64,000 nucleotides of DNA from UBA5436 sp050951845 (GTDB lineage: Bacteria; Bacillota; Clostridia; Saccharofermentanales; DTU023). The stretch is from positions 248,001-312,000 of the forward strand of contig JBMNJV010000006.1 of NCBI GenBank assembly GCA_050951845.1, given 5' to 3'. Shown here one piece after another: positions 25,288 through 34,461 of the stretch. Position 1 is the stretch's first letter. Each line of letters starts with the position of its first letter. The translations under genes were made by a program, and so were the position numbers. A model generated the notes under the pieces. It made no database searches, had not been told where the DNA came from, and saw only the letters and a list, made by a program, of their open reading frames with translations.

Positions 25288-28200
25288 TTACAGCTCAATT
25301 TCTATATTATCAAACTTCTTGCGCATTGTTTTGATTTCATCCATTGTCATCTCATTGACCGGTTTATTAAAATGTCTTGTTTGTTTTACGATATCGGCAA
25401 ATTCGGCAATGGTATAAGTTGTCAAATCATTGACATTCAAATCTTTTTCTAAACATTCAGTTACAGCAACTAAAGTATCCAATGATGTTATCGTTGCTAT
25501 ACCATGCTCAATGCAGAGACGGCGCAAAGTAAAACCCAAACCTCGGGTTTCGGCCGATCTTGCAGTATTGATAAACAATTTAACTTTGCCGCTGCGAATG
25601 AACGATTGAACATCACGACCATTCATGTCGGAATATTTTACCACACTGGTCGGAATTGCATGCCTGTTCAAATAATTCGCAGTTCCGCCCGTCGCATAAA
25701 AATCAAAACCCAAATTATAAAGCCGTTCCGCCAGAGGCAGAAGTTCTGCGCGGTCGTTATCACTGACCCACATCAAAATTGCACTGTTCTTAACGGGAAA
25801 TTTAAAACCTGAAGCCAAAATCGCTTTATACATCGCATCGGCATAATGTTCAGATAAACCCAGAACTTCACCTGTGCTTTTCATTTCAGGGCCTAACACC
25901 GTATCTACATTATGTAATTTTTCAAAAGAAAATACCGGTACTTTAATCGCATAAACACTCGGATAATCAGCATACAGACCGGTTGATAAACCTAATTCCG
26001 CAAAATCGATACCCGTCATTAAACGAGTTGCCAGATCAACTATCGGCAGACCGGTCACCTTGCTGATATATGGAACGGTGCGGCTGGAGCGCGGATTGAC
26101 CTCCAAAACATAAACTTCATAATTATACAAGATAAATTGGATATTGATCAGACCGATTACGTTTAATTCTTTCGCTAAGCGTTCAGTGTAAATCACAATC
26201 TTTTCTTTAACTTTATCCGAAATATATGCCGGAAAAATCGAAATTGAATCACCGGAATGAACTCCCGCTCTCTCCAAATGTTCCATAATACCGGGAATCA
26301 GAACGTTGGTACCGTCACTTAATGCATCAACTTCAAGTTCAGTGCCTTTGAGATATTTATCGATCAAAATCGGATGATCTTGTGTCTGACGATTAATAAT
26401 TTCCATGTATTCTTCTATTGCCCGGGCATCATTACAAATCACCATACCCTGACCGCCTAAAACATAAGATGGCCGGAGCAGAACAGGATAACCCAATTCA
26501 GAAGCTGCCAGCAAGGCTTCTTCCGTTGTATATACAGATGCAGCCAACGGTCTCGGAATTTGACAAGTTTCAAGCACTTGATCGAAGCGTGCACGATCTT
26601 CTGCCCGATCCACATCATCTGCCGAAGTTCCGAGTATCGTGTAACCTAAATTGCTGACACCCTCAATCAGTTTGATCGCTGTTTGTCCGCCGAATTGACA
26701 GATAACTCCGTCCGGCTTTTCTTCAGCCAAAACTCTGGCTACATCATCAAGCGTCAGGGGTTCAAAGTATAAACGATCCGAAGTATCGAAATCGGTAGAA
26801 ACCGTTTCCGGATTATTATTGATAATAATCGATTCATAACCGCACGCTTTTAATGCTTGTACACAATGTACCGAACAATAATCAAATTCAATGCCTTGCC
26901 CGATACGAATCGGACCGGATCCGAGAACTACAATTTTTTTCTTCTTTCCGGTCTCAGCTGCTGAAACCGATTCAGCATTTTTATTGTCTTCTGCAATTTC
27001 CAAACAACCGTAAAAGTAAGGACTCTCCGCTTTTAATTCACCGGCTCCGGTGTCTATTGTTTTGTAAACTGTCCGAATACCTATATTTTGCCAAATCTGC
27101 TGAATATATAAGTGTTCAATTCCCAGCAAGTTACTTAAAGCCGTTTCGGAAAAACTCCATTTTGCAGCTTGAATCATTAATTGCTTTAATTCCGGGATTT
27201 CTTGTAATTCGTCAAGCGTCAGTTCTTGCAGATTTCTGTTTTCTTTTAACTTAGTTAAGGCAGATTCCAAATCAACAATGTTTTTTATAGTATTTAGAAA
27301 ATAAGGGCTGATTTGCGTAAGCTCATAAAGTTCAGCCAAGGATTTGCCGCGACGAATTACTTCCGCAAGATAAAACAGGCGGCGATCATCGACTTGTAAG
27401 ATTACTTCCATTAAGTCGGCATCTGAAAGTTCCCGCATTGAAGGTTTGGTCAATGTGACAAAGCCTTGCTCCAAGGAACGTATTGCCTTAAGTAAAGACC
27501 CTTCCGGCGTGCCGGCAATAGCCATAATCTCGCCGGTTGCTTTCATCTGTGTGCCTAAATTACGTTTGGCATGAACAAATTTGTCAAACGGCCATTTCGG
27601 AATCTTGGTAACTACATAATCAATAACCGGTTCTGTTGCAGCCCATGCTTTGCCGGTAAATTCATTGCGGATTTCATGCAGGGTGTACCCCAAAGCAATT
27701 TTCGTTGCAACTTTAGCAATCGGATAACCGGTTGCTTTTGATGCTAAAGCGGATGAACGGGAAAGTCGCGGATTTACTTCAATTACCGCATATTCTCCGT
27801 TAGCGGGATGCAGCGCAAATTGAACATTACAACCGCCTTCAATTTCCAATTCTTCAACAATTCTCAGAGCTGCACTGCGCAACATGTCAAATTCTTCAGA
27901 TTTCAACGTTAAAGCCGGTGCCATAACTATTGAATCGCCGGTATGAACTCCTACCGGATCAAAATTTTCCATAGAACAGACTGTTACAGCATATCCTTCA
28001 GCATCACGTACAACTTCAAATTCGATTTCTTTCCAACCGGCTATTGCTTTTTCTATTAATACCTGATGAACACGTGAAACTTCCAAACCGGTCGCTGCAA
28101 TCTCACGCAACTCTTCAAGGTTGGCGGCAATACCGCCTCCTGTACCGCCCAAAGTAAAGGCCGGACGAACAATAACAGGATAGCCGATTTCTTCTGCCAG

Positions 28201-28671
28201 TATTGCACATTCATCAAGATCATGTGCAATACCGGACGGGATACAGGGTACATTGATCTTGAACATCGCATCTCTGAATTCTTCGCGATCTTCTCCTTTT
28301 TTAATGCCTGCCGCCTGAGTTCCCAAAAGCTTGATTTTATGCTCTGCCAAAAAACCTGACTCGGACAGTTCCATTGCCAGGTTGAGCGCAGTCTGACCAC
28401 CTAATGATGCCAACAAAGCATCACATTTTTCACGCAACAGAATATTTTGGATTACATCGACTTGCAGGGGTTCCAAATAAACCTGAGAAGCCATATCCTG
28501 ATCCGTCATAATCGTAGCAGGATTACTGTTAACTAATATGGTTTCGACATTTTCCTGTTTAAGAGTTCGGCAAGCTTGGGTTCCCGCATAATCAAACTCT
28601 GCTGCCTGTCCGATAATAATCGGCCCGGAGCCGATTACCATTACCTTTTTTATTTCATCGTTTTTGGGCAT
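25288..28671 (-). CDS. carB: Carbamoyl-phosphate synthase large subunit
   Basis: CarB makes carbamoyl phosphate from bicarbonate, ammonia and two ATP. The 1127-residue protein has two homologous ATP-grasp halves (MVIGSGPIIIGQAAEFDYAG near the start; VVLGSGPIRIGQGIEFDYCS near residue 580) and a C-terminal MGS-like allosteric domain (from about 985). It is somewhat longer than the usual ~1070, with extra linker around 555-575. The start directly abuts the pyrF stop. No carA for the glutaminase subunit is in this window; it may lie elsewhere. Confidence 0.96.
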   Translation of the reverse strand: MPKNDEIKKVMVIGSGPIIIGQAAEFDYAGTQACRTLKQENVETILVNSNPATIMTDQDMASQVYLEPLQVDVIQNILLREKCDALLASLGGQTALNLAMELSESGFLAEHKIKLLGTQAAGIKKGEDREEFRDAMFKINVPCIPSGIAHDLDECAILAEEIGYPVIVRPAFTLGGTGGGIAANLEELREIAATGLEVSRVHQVLIEKAIAGWKEIEFEVVRDAEGYAVTVCSMENFDPVGVHTGDSIVMAPALTLKSEEFDMLRSAALRIVEELEIEGGCNVQFALHPANGEYAVIEVNPRLSRSSALASKATGYPIAKVATKIALGYTLHEIRNEFTGKAWAATEPVIDYVVTKIPKWPFDKFVHAKRNLGTQMKATGEIMAIAGTPEGSLLKAIRSLEQGFVTLTKPSMRELSDADLMEVILQVDDRRLFYLAEVIRRGKSLAELYELTQISPYFLNTIKNIVDLESALTKLKENRNLQELTLDELQEIPELKQLMIQAAKWSFSETALSNLLGIEHLYIQQIWQNIGIRTVYKTIDTGAGELKAESPYFYGCLEIAEDNKNAESVSAAETGKKKKIVVLGSGPIRIGQGIEFDYCSVHCVQALKACGYESIIINNNPETVSTDFDTSDRLYFEPLTLDDVARVLAEEKPDGVICQFGGQTAIKLIEGVSNLGYTILGTSADDVDRAEDRARFDQVLETCQIPRPLAASVYTTEEALLAASELGYPVLLRPSYVLGGQGMVICNDARAIEEYMEIINRQTQDHPILIDKYLKGTELEVDALSDGTNVLIPGIMEHLERAGVHSGDSISIFPAYISDKVKEKIVIYTERLAKELNVIGLINIQFILYNYEVYVLEVNPRSSRTVPYISKVTGLPIVDLATRLMTGIDFAELGLSTGLYADYPSVYAIKVPVFSFEKLHNVDTVLGPEMKSTGEVLGLSEHYADAMYKAILASGFKFPVKNSAILMWVSDNDRAELLPLAERLYNLGFDFYATGGTANYLNRHAIPTSVVKYSDMNGRDVQSFIRSGKVKLFINTARSAETRGLGFTLRRLCIEHGIATITSLDTLVAVTECLEKDLNVNDLTTYTIAEFADIVKQTRHFNKPVNEMTMDEIKTMRKKFDNIEIEL

Positions 28672-29613
28672 CTAGTTGTCCCTCTCTCCAAGTGCCTTAA
28701 TCAAATCATCACGCATTCGGAGTGCTTCTTGTCTGGTTGCTTTCGCAAACTCTTCCGGCGGAAATTCCGTTTGTTTTTGATATGCACACATTAACGAACG
28801 AGAAGCATTAACGATTGCGCCTGTTCCGTCCGGTTTAAATTGTTTTGCACAATCTGCCGCAGTTCCGCCTTGTGCACCGTATCCGGGAACCAAAATCCAG
28901 GAATGCTGCAATACTTCACGCATTTTTACCGCCTGTTCCGGCCAAGTTGCGCCGACTACTGCGCCGATCGGAGAATAACCGTCCGATCCCAGATAATTTT
29001 TCGACCATTTTGTTATAGTTTCCGCTACAACTTCATATACTTTTCTTCCGTCGCTCAATTCCAAATCTTGAAAATCTTCAGCCGACGGATTGGAAGTCCG
29101 CACTAAGACAAAAATGCCTTTACCGTATTTTTCAGCTACATCAATAAACGGCTGAATCCCGTCAATTCCCAGATAGGCGTTAACTGTCAATGCATCGGCA
29201 TCCCAGAATGCATATTCTCTTTCTCCGAGTTCCGTCCTGCCCAACCAGGCGGCAGCATAGGCAGAAGCTGTACTGCCTATATCATTGCGCTTGCCGTCCA
29301 GGATTACCAGCATGTTTTTAGCTTTTGCCAAAGCAATCGTACGGGCTAAAGCTTTGAGTCCGGGCAAACCGTACATTTCATAGTAGGCAACTTGAGGTTT
29401 GACTGCAGGAATAAGATCGTGAACCGCATCAATCAACGCACTGTTAAAACGTACCAAAGCCTCTTCGATAAATATTTCAGCATCAACAAACTCTGTCCGC
29501 CATTTTTGCAACAAACACGCAGGAATATATTCCAGTTTCGGATCTAAACCCATCACTGTCGGATTGTTTTTGCTTTTAATCGCAAGTGTTAATTTTTCAC
29601 TAAAACTAAGCAT
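28672..29613 (-). CDS. pyrF: Orotidine 5'-phosphate decarboxylase (type 2)
   Basis: The enzyme decarboxylates OMP to UMP. The 313-residue protein is the longer type 2 form with TVMGLDPKLEYIP at the N-terminus, the catalytic ILDGKRNDIGSTA (Asp-Lys motif), WDADALTVNAYLG, and the phosphate-binding region VPGYGAQGG followed by VNASRSL. It lies 24 bp after pyrC and abuts carB. All features are as expected for an active enzyme. Confidence 0.95.
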   Translation of the reverse strand: MLSFSEKLTLAIKSKNNPTVMGLDPKLEYIPACLLQKWRTEFVDAEIFIEEALVRFNSALIDAVHDLIPAVKPQVAYYEMYGLPGLKALARTIALAKAKNMLVILDGKRNDIGSTASAYAAAWLGRTELGEREYAFWDADALTVNAYLGIDGIQPFIDVAEKYGKGIFVLVRTSNPSAEDFQDLELSDGRKVYEVVAETITKWSKNYLGSDGYSPIGAVVGATWPEQAVKMREVLQHSWILVPGYGAQGGTAADCAKQFKPDGTGAIVNASRSLMCAYQKQTEFPPEEFAKATRQEALRMRDDLIKALGERDN

Positions 29614-29637
29614 TAATCTTGCCTTTCAGTTATTTGT

Positions 29638-30939
29638 TTAAGAATCACGATAAACTACCTTGCCATCGACAATTGTATATTTTACTTTGCTGTCTAAAGT
29701 CATGCCGTGGAAAGCAGAATTCTTGCCTTTAGAGACCATTTTAAAACGATCAACTTGCCATGACTCATCAAGATTGATTAATGTGAGATCAGCCGGAGCT
29801 CCGATCGCGAAAGACCCGCGTCCCACTTTAATTAAACGTTCAGGCGCCGAACAAAATAAACGAGCTAAATCTTCCAGCTGCATATAGCCCGGTTTAACCA
29901 AATAAGTATATGAGGCACTGAATGCCGTTTCCAATCCGGTCATCCCGTTTTTTGCCAGGCAAAATTCAATGTCTTTTTCATCTTCATGATGTGGTGCATG
30001 ATCCGTAACAATCATATCCAGCGTACCGTCCTGAAGACCTGCGATAATCTCTGCAACATCTTCCGGTCTGCGCATCGGAGGATATGCCCGGAACAATGTA
30101 TTATAACCGCGACAATCATCATCGGTAAAAATAAAGTATTGCGGACATGTTTCGGCTGTAACTTTAACTCCTCTTGCTTTGGCTTCTCTGATTTGCTGTA
30201 CACTGCGCTTAGTGCTGACATGAGCTATGTGAACCGGCAAATTCAGATAATCCGCCAGCAGAATATCCCGCATAACAACTATATCTTCCGCAATTGAAGG
30301 CGAACCGTGAACTCCCATTTGAGTTGATGCCAGACCCTCATTCATAATTCCGCCGTTTGAAAGATCGGGATCTTCACAATGATCAATAATGGTTAAATCG
30401 AAATCTGCTGCATAAATCATTGCCTTGCGCATCATATCAGATGTTTTAACGGAGACACCGTCATCAGAAAGTGCAACTGCACCGGCTTCTTTCATTAATC
30501 CGATCTCGGCAAGTTGTTCACCCTTTTGTTCTTTTGTCACTGCACCGATCGGCCAGACATTAACTACACCTACCTCCGCTGCTCTTTCTTTAATAAATCC
30601 GACAACAGCGGCATTGTCACAAACCGGATTTGTATTAGGCATACAAGCAACCGATGTAAAACCGCCGGCCGCGGCAGCCCTGGTACCGCTTGCAATATCT
30701 TCTTTATATTCGAAACCCGGCTCTCTTAAATGGACATGTGCATCAATTAAACCCGGAAATACAATCAAGCCTTTGGCATCTATTTCATATTCAAAAGGTC
30801 CGTCATAAGCTTCTGTAAAACAGCCGTCTTTAATAAAAATTTCAGATAATTCTTTGTTTTCGGTTTGAGTATCCTGATAATCTGCAGAAGAGATTTCCTT
30901 GGGATAAATCAATTTTGCATTATATATTCTCGCGTTCAT
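29638..30939 (-). CDS. pyrC: Dihydroorotase
   Basis: The enzyme cyclises carbamoyl aspartate to dihydroorotate. At 433 residues it is the class I type common in Firmicutes. Metal-ligand motifs are visible: GLIDAHVHLREPG, the GGFTSVACMPNTNP stretch, HCED, IAHVST and TDHAPH. The ATG is preceded by AAGGAGA at 7 nt and overlaps the pyrB 3' end by 20 bp, indicating translational coupling. Confidence 0.96.
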   Translation of the reverse strand: MNARIYNAKLIYPKEISSADYQDTQTENKELSEIFIKDGCFTEAYDGPFEYEIDAKGLIVFPGLIDAHVHLREPGFEYKEDIASGTRAAAAGGFTSVACMPNTNPVCDNAAVVGFIKERAAEVGVVNVWPIGAVTKEQKGEQLAEIGLMKEAGAVALSDDGVSVKTSDMMRKAMIYAADFDLTIIDHCEDPDLSNGGIMNEGLASTQMGVHGSPSIAEDIVVMRDILLADYLNLPVHIAHVSTKRSVQQIREAKARGVKVTAETCPQYFIFTDDDCRGYNTLFRAYPPMRRPEDVAEIIAGLQDGTLDMIVTDHAPHHEDEKDIEFCLAKNGMTGLETAFSASYTYLVKPGYMQLEDLARLFCSAPERLIKVGRGSFAIGAPADLTLINLDESWQVDRFKMVSKGKNSAFHGMTLDSKVKYTIVDGKVVYRDS

Positions 30940-31864
30940 AGATATTTCTCCTTAAACTTAGTAAGTAAAGTACAGCCATTCTTACAGCTACACCATTTGT
31001 AACCTGTTCGGAAATAACTGACTGATCACTTGCATATAAAGCGGAATTAATCTCCACTCCTCTATTCGCAGGACCGGGATGCATAACCAAAGCATTCTTT
31101 TTCGCCAATTTAATTTTTTTCTCATCCAAACCATAGAAACGAAAATATTCATTAACTGACGGGAAAAGTCCTTTTGCGATACGTTCAAGTTGAATCCGCA
31201 AACCCATAACTACATCGGCATCTTGAATAGCCTCTTCTACGTGTCTTGTGTAATGAGCACCCGTTCTTTCAACATCTAACGGCATCAGACTGGCCGGGCC
31301 GGAAACCCAAACCTCCGAACCGAGTTTAGTCAAAGCTAATAAATTGCTTCTGAAAACTCTGCTGTGCAGGCAGTCTCCGATGATTGCAACTTTTAACTTA
31401 TCCAAATGTCCAAGTTTATCCCTCATCGTAAAAACGTCGAGCAAAGCCTGAGTCGGATGCTCATGCATACCGTCACCTGCATTGATTACAGAGGCCTTGA
31501 CTCGTTTTGCCAGGAACTCTGCCGCGCCGGATTCCCGATGACGCATAACCAGAAAATCGGTTGCCATCATGTCGATCGTCACTGCCGTATCAAGCAACGT
31601 TTCACCTTTTTGAACCGAGCTGCCGGACGAAGAAATGTTAACTGAAGAAGCACCCATATACTTAGCTGCCATTTCAAATGACATTCGCGTTCTGGTTGAA
31701 TTTTCAAAAAACAGATTAACTATGGATTTTCCCTGTAGATGCGAAGTCTTTTTGGTCGGTTGTGACAATACCTGTTTCATTGTTGTTGCAGTATCCAAGA
31801 TCAGATTTATCTCTTCGGAACTCAATTGTTCTATCCCGAGCAGATCTTTTGATTTAAGATGCAT
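30920..31864 (-). CDS. pyrB: Aspartate carbamoyltransferase catalytic subunit
   Basis: The enzyme condenses carbamoyl phosphate with aspartate. The 314-residue protein has the carbamoyl-phosphate site FENSTRTRMSFE, the HPTQALLDVF motif and HPGPANRGVE near the C-terminus. No pyrI regulatory subunit is next to it, consistent with the unregulated Firmicutes type. It follows pyrR after a 44-bp gap that contains a strong terminator-like hairpin. AAAGGGA precedes the ATG. Confidence 0.96.
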   Translation of the reverse strand: MHLKSKDLLGIEQLSSEEINLILDTATTMKQVLSQPTKKTSHLQGKSIVNLFFENSTRTRMSFEMAAKYMGASSVNISSSGSSVQKGETLLDTAVTIDMMATDFLVMRHRESGAAEFLAKRVKASVINAGDGMHEHPTQALLDVFTMRDKLGHLDKLKVAIIGDCLHSRVFRSNLLALTKLGSEVWVSGPASLMPLDVERTGAHYTRHVEEAIQDADVVMGLRIQLERIAKGLFPSVNEYFRFYGLDEKKIKLAKKNALVMHPGPANRGVEINSALYASDQSVISEQVTNGVAVRMAVLYLLSLRRNIYERENI

Positions 31865-31881
31865 ATATAAATATCCCTTTC

Positions 31882-31911
31882 TAAAAAAAATACGGTATAG
31901 AGACCGTATTA
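31882..31911 (-). terminator. Intrinsic terminator between pyrR and pyrB
   Basis: On the minus strand AATACGGT and ACCGTATT form a perfect 8-bp stem with a 6-nt loop and are followed by eight T. It starts at the pyrR stop codon and lies ahead of the pyrB Shine-Dalgarno. It could be an internal attenuator as in other pyr operons, but I see no PyrR-binding motif in the preceding ~60 nt. Confidence 0.85.
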
Positions 31912-32472
31912 TGAATTATTAAGATTAATATTAACTTCAGGTCCCAGCAGGAGTACCTGATCTTTATTATCAATTTCTTCAACCTGGACATCTATCAATT
32001 CCGAACGTGAAGTCGGTACATTCTTACCTACATAATCCGGTCTGAATGGCAATTCCCGATGTCCCCGGTCAATTAAGACTGCAAGTTGAATACTTTTCGG
32101 TCGTCCCATATCGAAAATTGCTTCAATCGCAGCTCTCACCGTTCGTCCTGTATACAGTACGTCGTCTACCAAAATTATCTTGGCACCGTAAATATTAATA
32201 TCAATTTGTGTAGCATTAACAACCGGATTTTTCGCAAGCAAACTCAAATCATCACGATAAAAAGTAATATCCAAGTTACCGACACCGACCGTTACATCTT
32301 CAATTTCCTTAATGCGGGCAGCGATTCTTTTCGCTATAATAACCCCTCTACGCTGGATACCTACCAAATAGATACCTTCAGTTCCCCGATTACATTCCAG
32401 AATCTCATGCGCGATCCGTGTAATCACCCGATCCATTGTTGCTTGATCCATCAAATGTGCTTTGACTTGCAT
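31909..32472 (-). CDS. pyrR: Bifunctional pyr operon attenuator / uracil phosphoribosyltransferase PyrR
   Basis: PyrR binds pyr mRNA when UMP is high and favours the terminator; it also has UPRTase activity. The protein has the PRPP loop ILVDDVLYTGRTVRAA (about 103-118), LVGIQRRGVIIAKRI and the C-terminal RSELIDVQV. The ATG at 32472 is preferred (187 residues, AAGGAAG upstream) over a GTG seven codons further out. It heads the pyr operon directly after a PyrR-type leader. Confidence 0.96.
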   Translation of the reverse strand: MQVKAHLMDQATMDRVITRIAHEILECNRGTEGIYLVGIQRRGVIIAKRIAARIKEIEDVTVGVGNLDITFYRDDLSLLAKNPVVNATQIDINIYGAKIILVDDVLYTGRTVRAAIEAIFDMGRPKSIQLAVLIDRGHRELPFRPDYVGKNVPTSRSELIDVQVEEIDNKDQVLLLGPEVNINLNNS

Positions 32473-32531
32473 AGACTTCCTTTCCGCCCTCACGGCTCTT
32501 ATTCCTTAATCCGGCACTCGGTTTTTTGCAT

Positions 32532-32630
32532 AAAAAAACCCTCATCATAAGGGCAAGGAAAAAGGCGGAAAACCTGACGATTCTCTATTCTTTTGTTACT
32601 CACCCTTTCAGACTCACAGGACCGATTAAA
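32532..32630 (-). promoter_or_regulatory. PyrR-dependent attenuator of the pyr operon
   Basis: The minus strand carries a PyrR-binding-loop-like stretch, ATCGGTCCTGTGAGTCTGAA (about 32609-32628), close to the known AGTCCAGAGAGGCTGAGA pattern. Downstream is a short terminator with stem CCCT/AGGG plus seven T (32532-32554). PyrR bound to UMP would stabilise the anti-antiterminator and let the terminator form. Confidence 0.82.
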
Positions 32631-32653
32631 GGATTTCAACATTTACTGTTCTG

Positions 32654-32682
32654 ATGTTACTGCTAAACAATTCAAATTGCAA
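32654..32682 (-). promoter_or_regulatory. Promoter of the pyr operon
   Basis: On the minus strand TTGCAA (32682-32677) and TAACAT (32659-32654) are 17 bp apart, with a start near 32647, about 20 nt before the PyrR-binding loop. Both boxes match at four of six positions. Confidence 0.45.
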
Positions 32683-32714
32683 GTAATTTTTTGAAAGAAA
32701 GTTTTGCAATTACG

Positions 32715-32730
32715 TCAAGCTTCAGCTTGA
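32715..32730. repeat. Small perfect hairpin downstream of the 151-residue membrane protein gene
   Basis: TCAAGC and GCTTGA flank a 4-nt loop. It lies 27 bp past the stop of the gene at 32757. No T-run follows, so a terminator role is doubtful. Confidence 0.5.
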
Positions 32731-32756
32731 GAAAATCAAAAAATTCTGAACTCAAA

Positions 32757-33212
32757 TTAGTTCAATAGACTCGGGTTCAATAGTTGACCTTGATGTGTAA
32801 ATTCCGAGATAATAAACCGAATCGAATTATTGTTAGGAAAACTACAACTTAGTCTGTAAGACTTACCAGGACCAAACTTATAAGATATATTGCCATTTCC
32901 GGAAATACTTTTTCCGATAAAATTATATTTATAATAGTTAACCCTCAATTCCTGATGTCCGGGAGGAAGTAATACAATATTATGATCCGGTATAGAATTA
33001 GGATGATCACGAGCAATTGGTACGCCATCAAATCCTGCAATCTTCATAATTTCGAGACCTGCAGAAACATATAGAAGTACCATATTATCATCAGAATATT
33101 GCTTCATTCTTTCTAATTCTTTTTTATTTTTAGGTTTCTTGATCGTAAATTCTTGTATCAGTGCAATAATTCCAAGCACTCCTAAAAGAATTAACCAATA
33201 TTTCAAAGGCAT
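32757..33212 (-). CDS. Hypothetical membrane-anchored protein (151 residues)
   Basis: I do not recognise this protein. It has one N-terminal membrane helix (about 5-22), a Lys-rich stretch just after it, and a ~120-residue domain (AGLEIMKIAGFDGVPIARDH, LLPPGHQELRVNYYKYNFIG) that may be beta-rich. It follows the 179-residue membrane-anchored gene by 20 bp with a GGAGA-type box, so the two are probably co-transcribed. Both have a single N-terminal anchor, suggesting a small membrane-associated pair. Function unknown. Confidence 0.7.
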   Translation of the reverse strand: MPLKYWLILLGVLGIIALIQEFTIKKPKNKKELERMKQYSDDNMVLLYVSAGLEIMKIAGFDGVPIARDHPNSIPDHNIVLLPPGHQELRVNYYKYNFIGKSISGNGNISYKFGPGKSYRLSCSFPNNNSIRFIISEFTHQGQLLNPSLLN

Positions 33213-33232
33213 TTATTTTCTCCTTTCAAGTT

Positions 33233-33772
33233 TCATATGTCTGACATAACTCTCTGTGTTTCTAATATCGGAAATATTTTCTGCTGCCCCGCCGGAGAAA
33301 GCAGTAAAAAAGTATCGCCTTCTTCTGCTAAAAGGAAGTAGAGATGCTTAGCAGTCAGATTCATTGAAACCTTAACTAATCTGCCCGGTGCACCAGCAGT
33401 GACAGATTGTAAATGTACAGTGAACGATCCAAATGCCATATAGAATGCTTGACGTGGTAACTTGTTTGCACAAGCTCTAGCTTGCTTGAGCATGTTTAAT
33501 TCATGCAAAATTATACTGTCTGAAATCCGTATGATGTTAGAAGGACGAGGTTTTTTCACTTCATCTCTTTCAAAAGCAACAACACGCATACTGTTGTCCA
33601 CTATGAGACAGGCAGCTTCAGCCGGCAGAGCCGGATCTTTTTCAGTCTGTTGACGTGCATAATAATCTTTTTGATCACGATCACTCTGAGCAAAAGACAT
33701 GCCTATTTTACCTTTTAATACATCAAATAATAAAACTACCAGAACAATTCCAACGAAAATCGCAATTGCCAT
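33233..33772 (-). CDS. Hypothetical membrane-anchored protein (179 residues)
   Basis: I do not recognise this protein. An N-terminal hydrophobic helix (about 2-18) is followed by a polar region and a domain from about residue 50 (AACLIVDNSMRVVAFERDEV, FGSFTVHLQSVTAGAPGRLV) with no catalytic motif I can name. It is the first of two co-directional small genes. No strong promoter was recognised; a MITE-like element begins ~95 bp upstream. Confidence 0.7.
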   Translation of the reverse strand: MAIAIFVGIVLVVLLFDVLKGKIGMSFAQSDRDQKDYYARQQTEKDPALPAEAACLIVDNSMRVVAFERDEVKKPRPSNIIRISDSIILHELNMLKQARACANKLPRQAFYMAFGSFTVHLQSVTAGAPGRLVKVSMNLTAKHLYFLLAEEGDTFLLLSPAGQQKIFPILETQRVMSDI

Positions 33773-33868
33773 AATAAAACACCATCTCTTTTTACGTCAT
33801 TTCCTGCTTAACAAACAAGTATAGCATAATCAGCACGATTATAATAATCAGTACTATTGTTCAAGTCA

Positions 33869-34145
33869 AAAAGAAAGGAACTGTCTCAAAAGAAGTAATT
33901 TTTTGAGATAGTCCTTTGTTTTTGCGAAAAATGAAGCCAGAGCCCGTACCTAAAGTATTCTATACAAGCCTACTTTGTGACGAGTGACATTCTAAAGTTG
34001 AAATTCTCAGGTTTTTTCCAAAAATGAGCATGGTTAATGGAAAACGCACTTTCGGAATACCATCGGCTCGCTCTTGGAAGTCCACCACAAACTTCCCATT
34101 AAAAAAGAGACTGCTCAAAATCTTTTTCATTTTGAGACAGTCCCT
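33869..34145. mobile_element. MITE-like or decayed insertion element with terminal inverted repeats
   Basis: AAGGAACTGTCTCAAAA at the left end and TTTTGAGACAGTCCCTT at the right are inverted copies with one mismatch in 17. This TGTCTCAAAA-type end resembles those of some Firmicutes IS families. Each end is also a hairpin in itself (about 33871-33909 and 34109-34142). The ~277-bp element holds only short frames without similarity I can name and lies 11 bp from a tRNA-Arg gene. No target-site duplication is obvious. Confidence 0.75.
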
Positions 34146-34155
34146 TCTGCACAAG

Positions 34156-34230
34156 TGGTGCTCCGAACAGGAATTGAACCCGTATCAGCAGCTCCGGAAA
34201 CTGCTGTCTTATCCATTGGACCATCGGAGC
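34156..34230 (-). tRNA. tRNA-Arg (anticodon CCG)
   Basis: The minus strand folds into a full cloverleaf: acceptor GCTCCGA/TCGGAGC, discriminator A with encoded CCA, D-arm GTC/GAC, anticodon stem GCAGT/GCTGC with loop TTCCGGA, and T-arm with TTCAATT loop. Bases 34-36 are CCG, reading the codon CGG. The gene is single, between a MITE-like element and an intergenic hairpin. Confidence 0.95.
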
Positions 34231-34316
34231 ATTTTTATTTTTATATCGTAAATCATTCTAAACAAAATATTGTAAACTTACAAATGATATAAAAAAATCA
34301 AAATTATATTAATCAT

Positions 34317-34352
34317 AAAGAGCTACATCAATTATTTTTGCGTAGCTCTTTG
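34317..34352. terminator. Bidirectional terminator-like hairpin
   Basis: AAAGAGCTAC and GTAGCTCTTT are perfect 10-bp inverted copies around a ~15-nt loop. It lies ~110 bp downstream of the repeat-rich membrane protein gene (minus strand) and upstream of tRNA-Arg, so it probably separates those units. The remaining sequence 34231-34461 is AT-rich with no gene. Confidence 0.65.
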
Positions 34353-34461
34353 ATTACAATTCGATAAATATAACTTCTGATAAAAATTTCTGATCCTCTT
34401 ATTTTTTGTTCAGATAACTTTCAAGGTTGATGCAAAAAATATTTTCTTTTAATTAACACAA

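Noticed and set aside
33960..34154. 64-residue frame inside the MITE-like element
   Set aside because: No similarity I can name and no ribosome binding site; it crosses the terminal inverted repeat, so it is likely chance.
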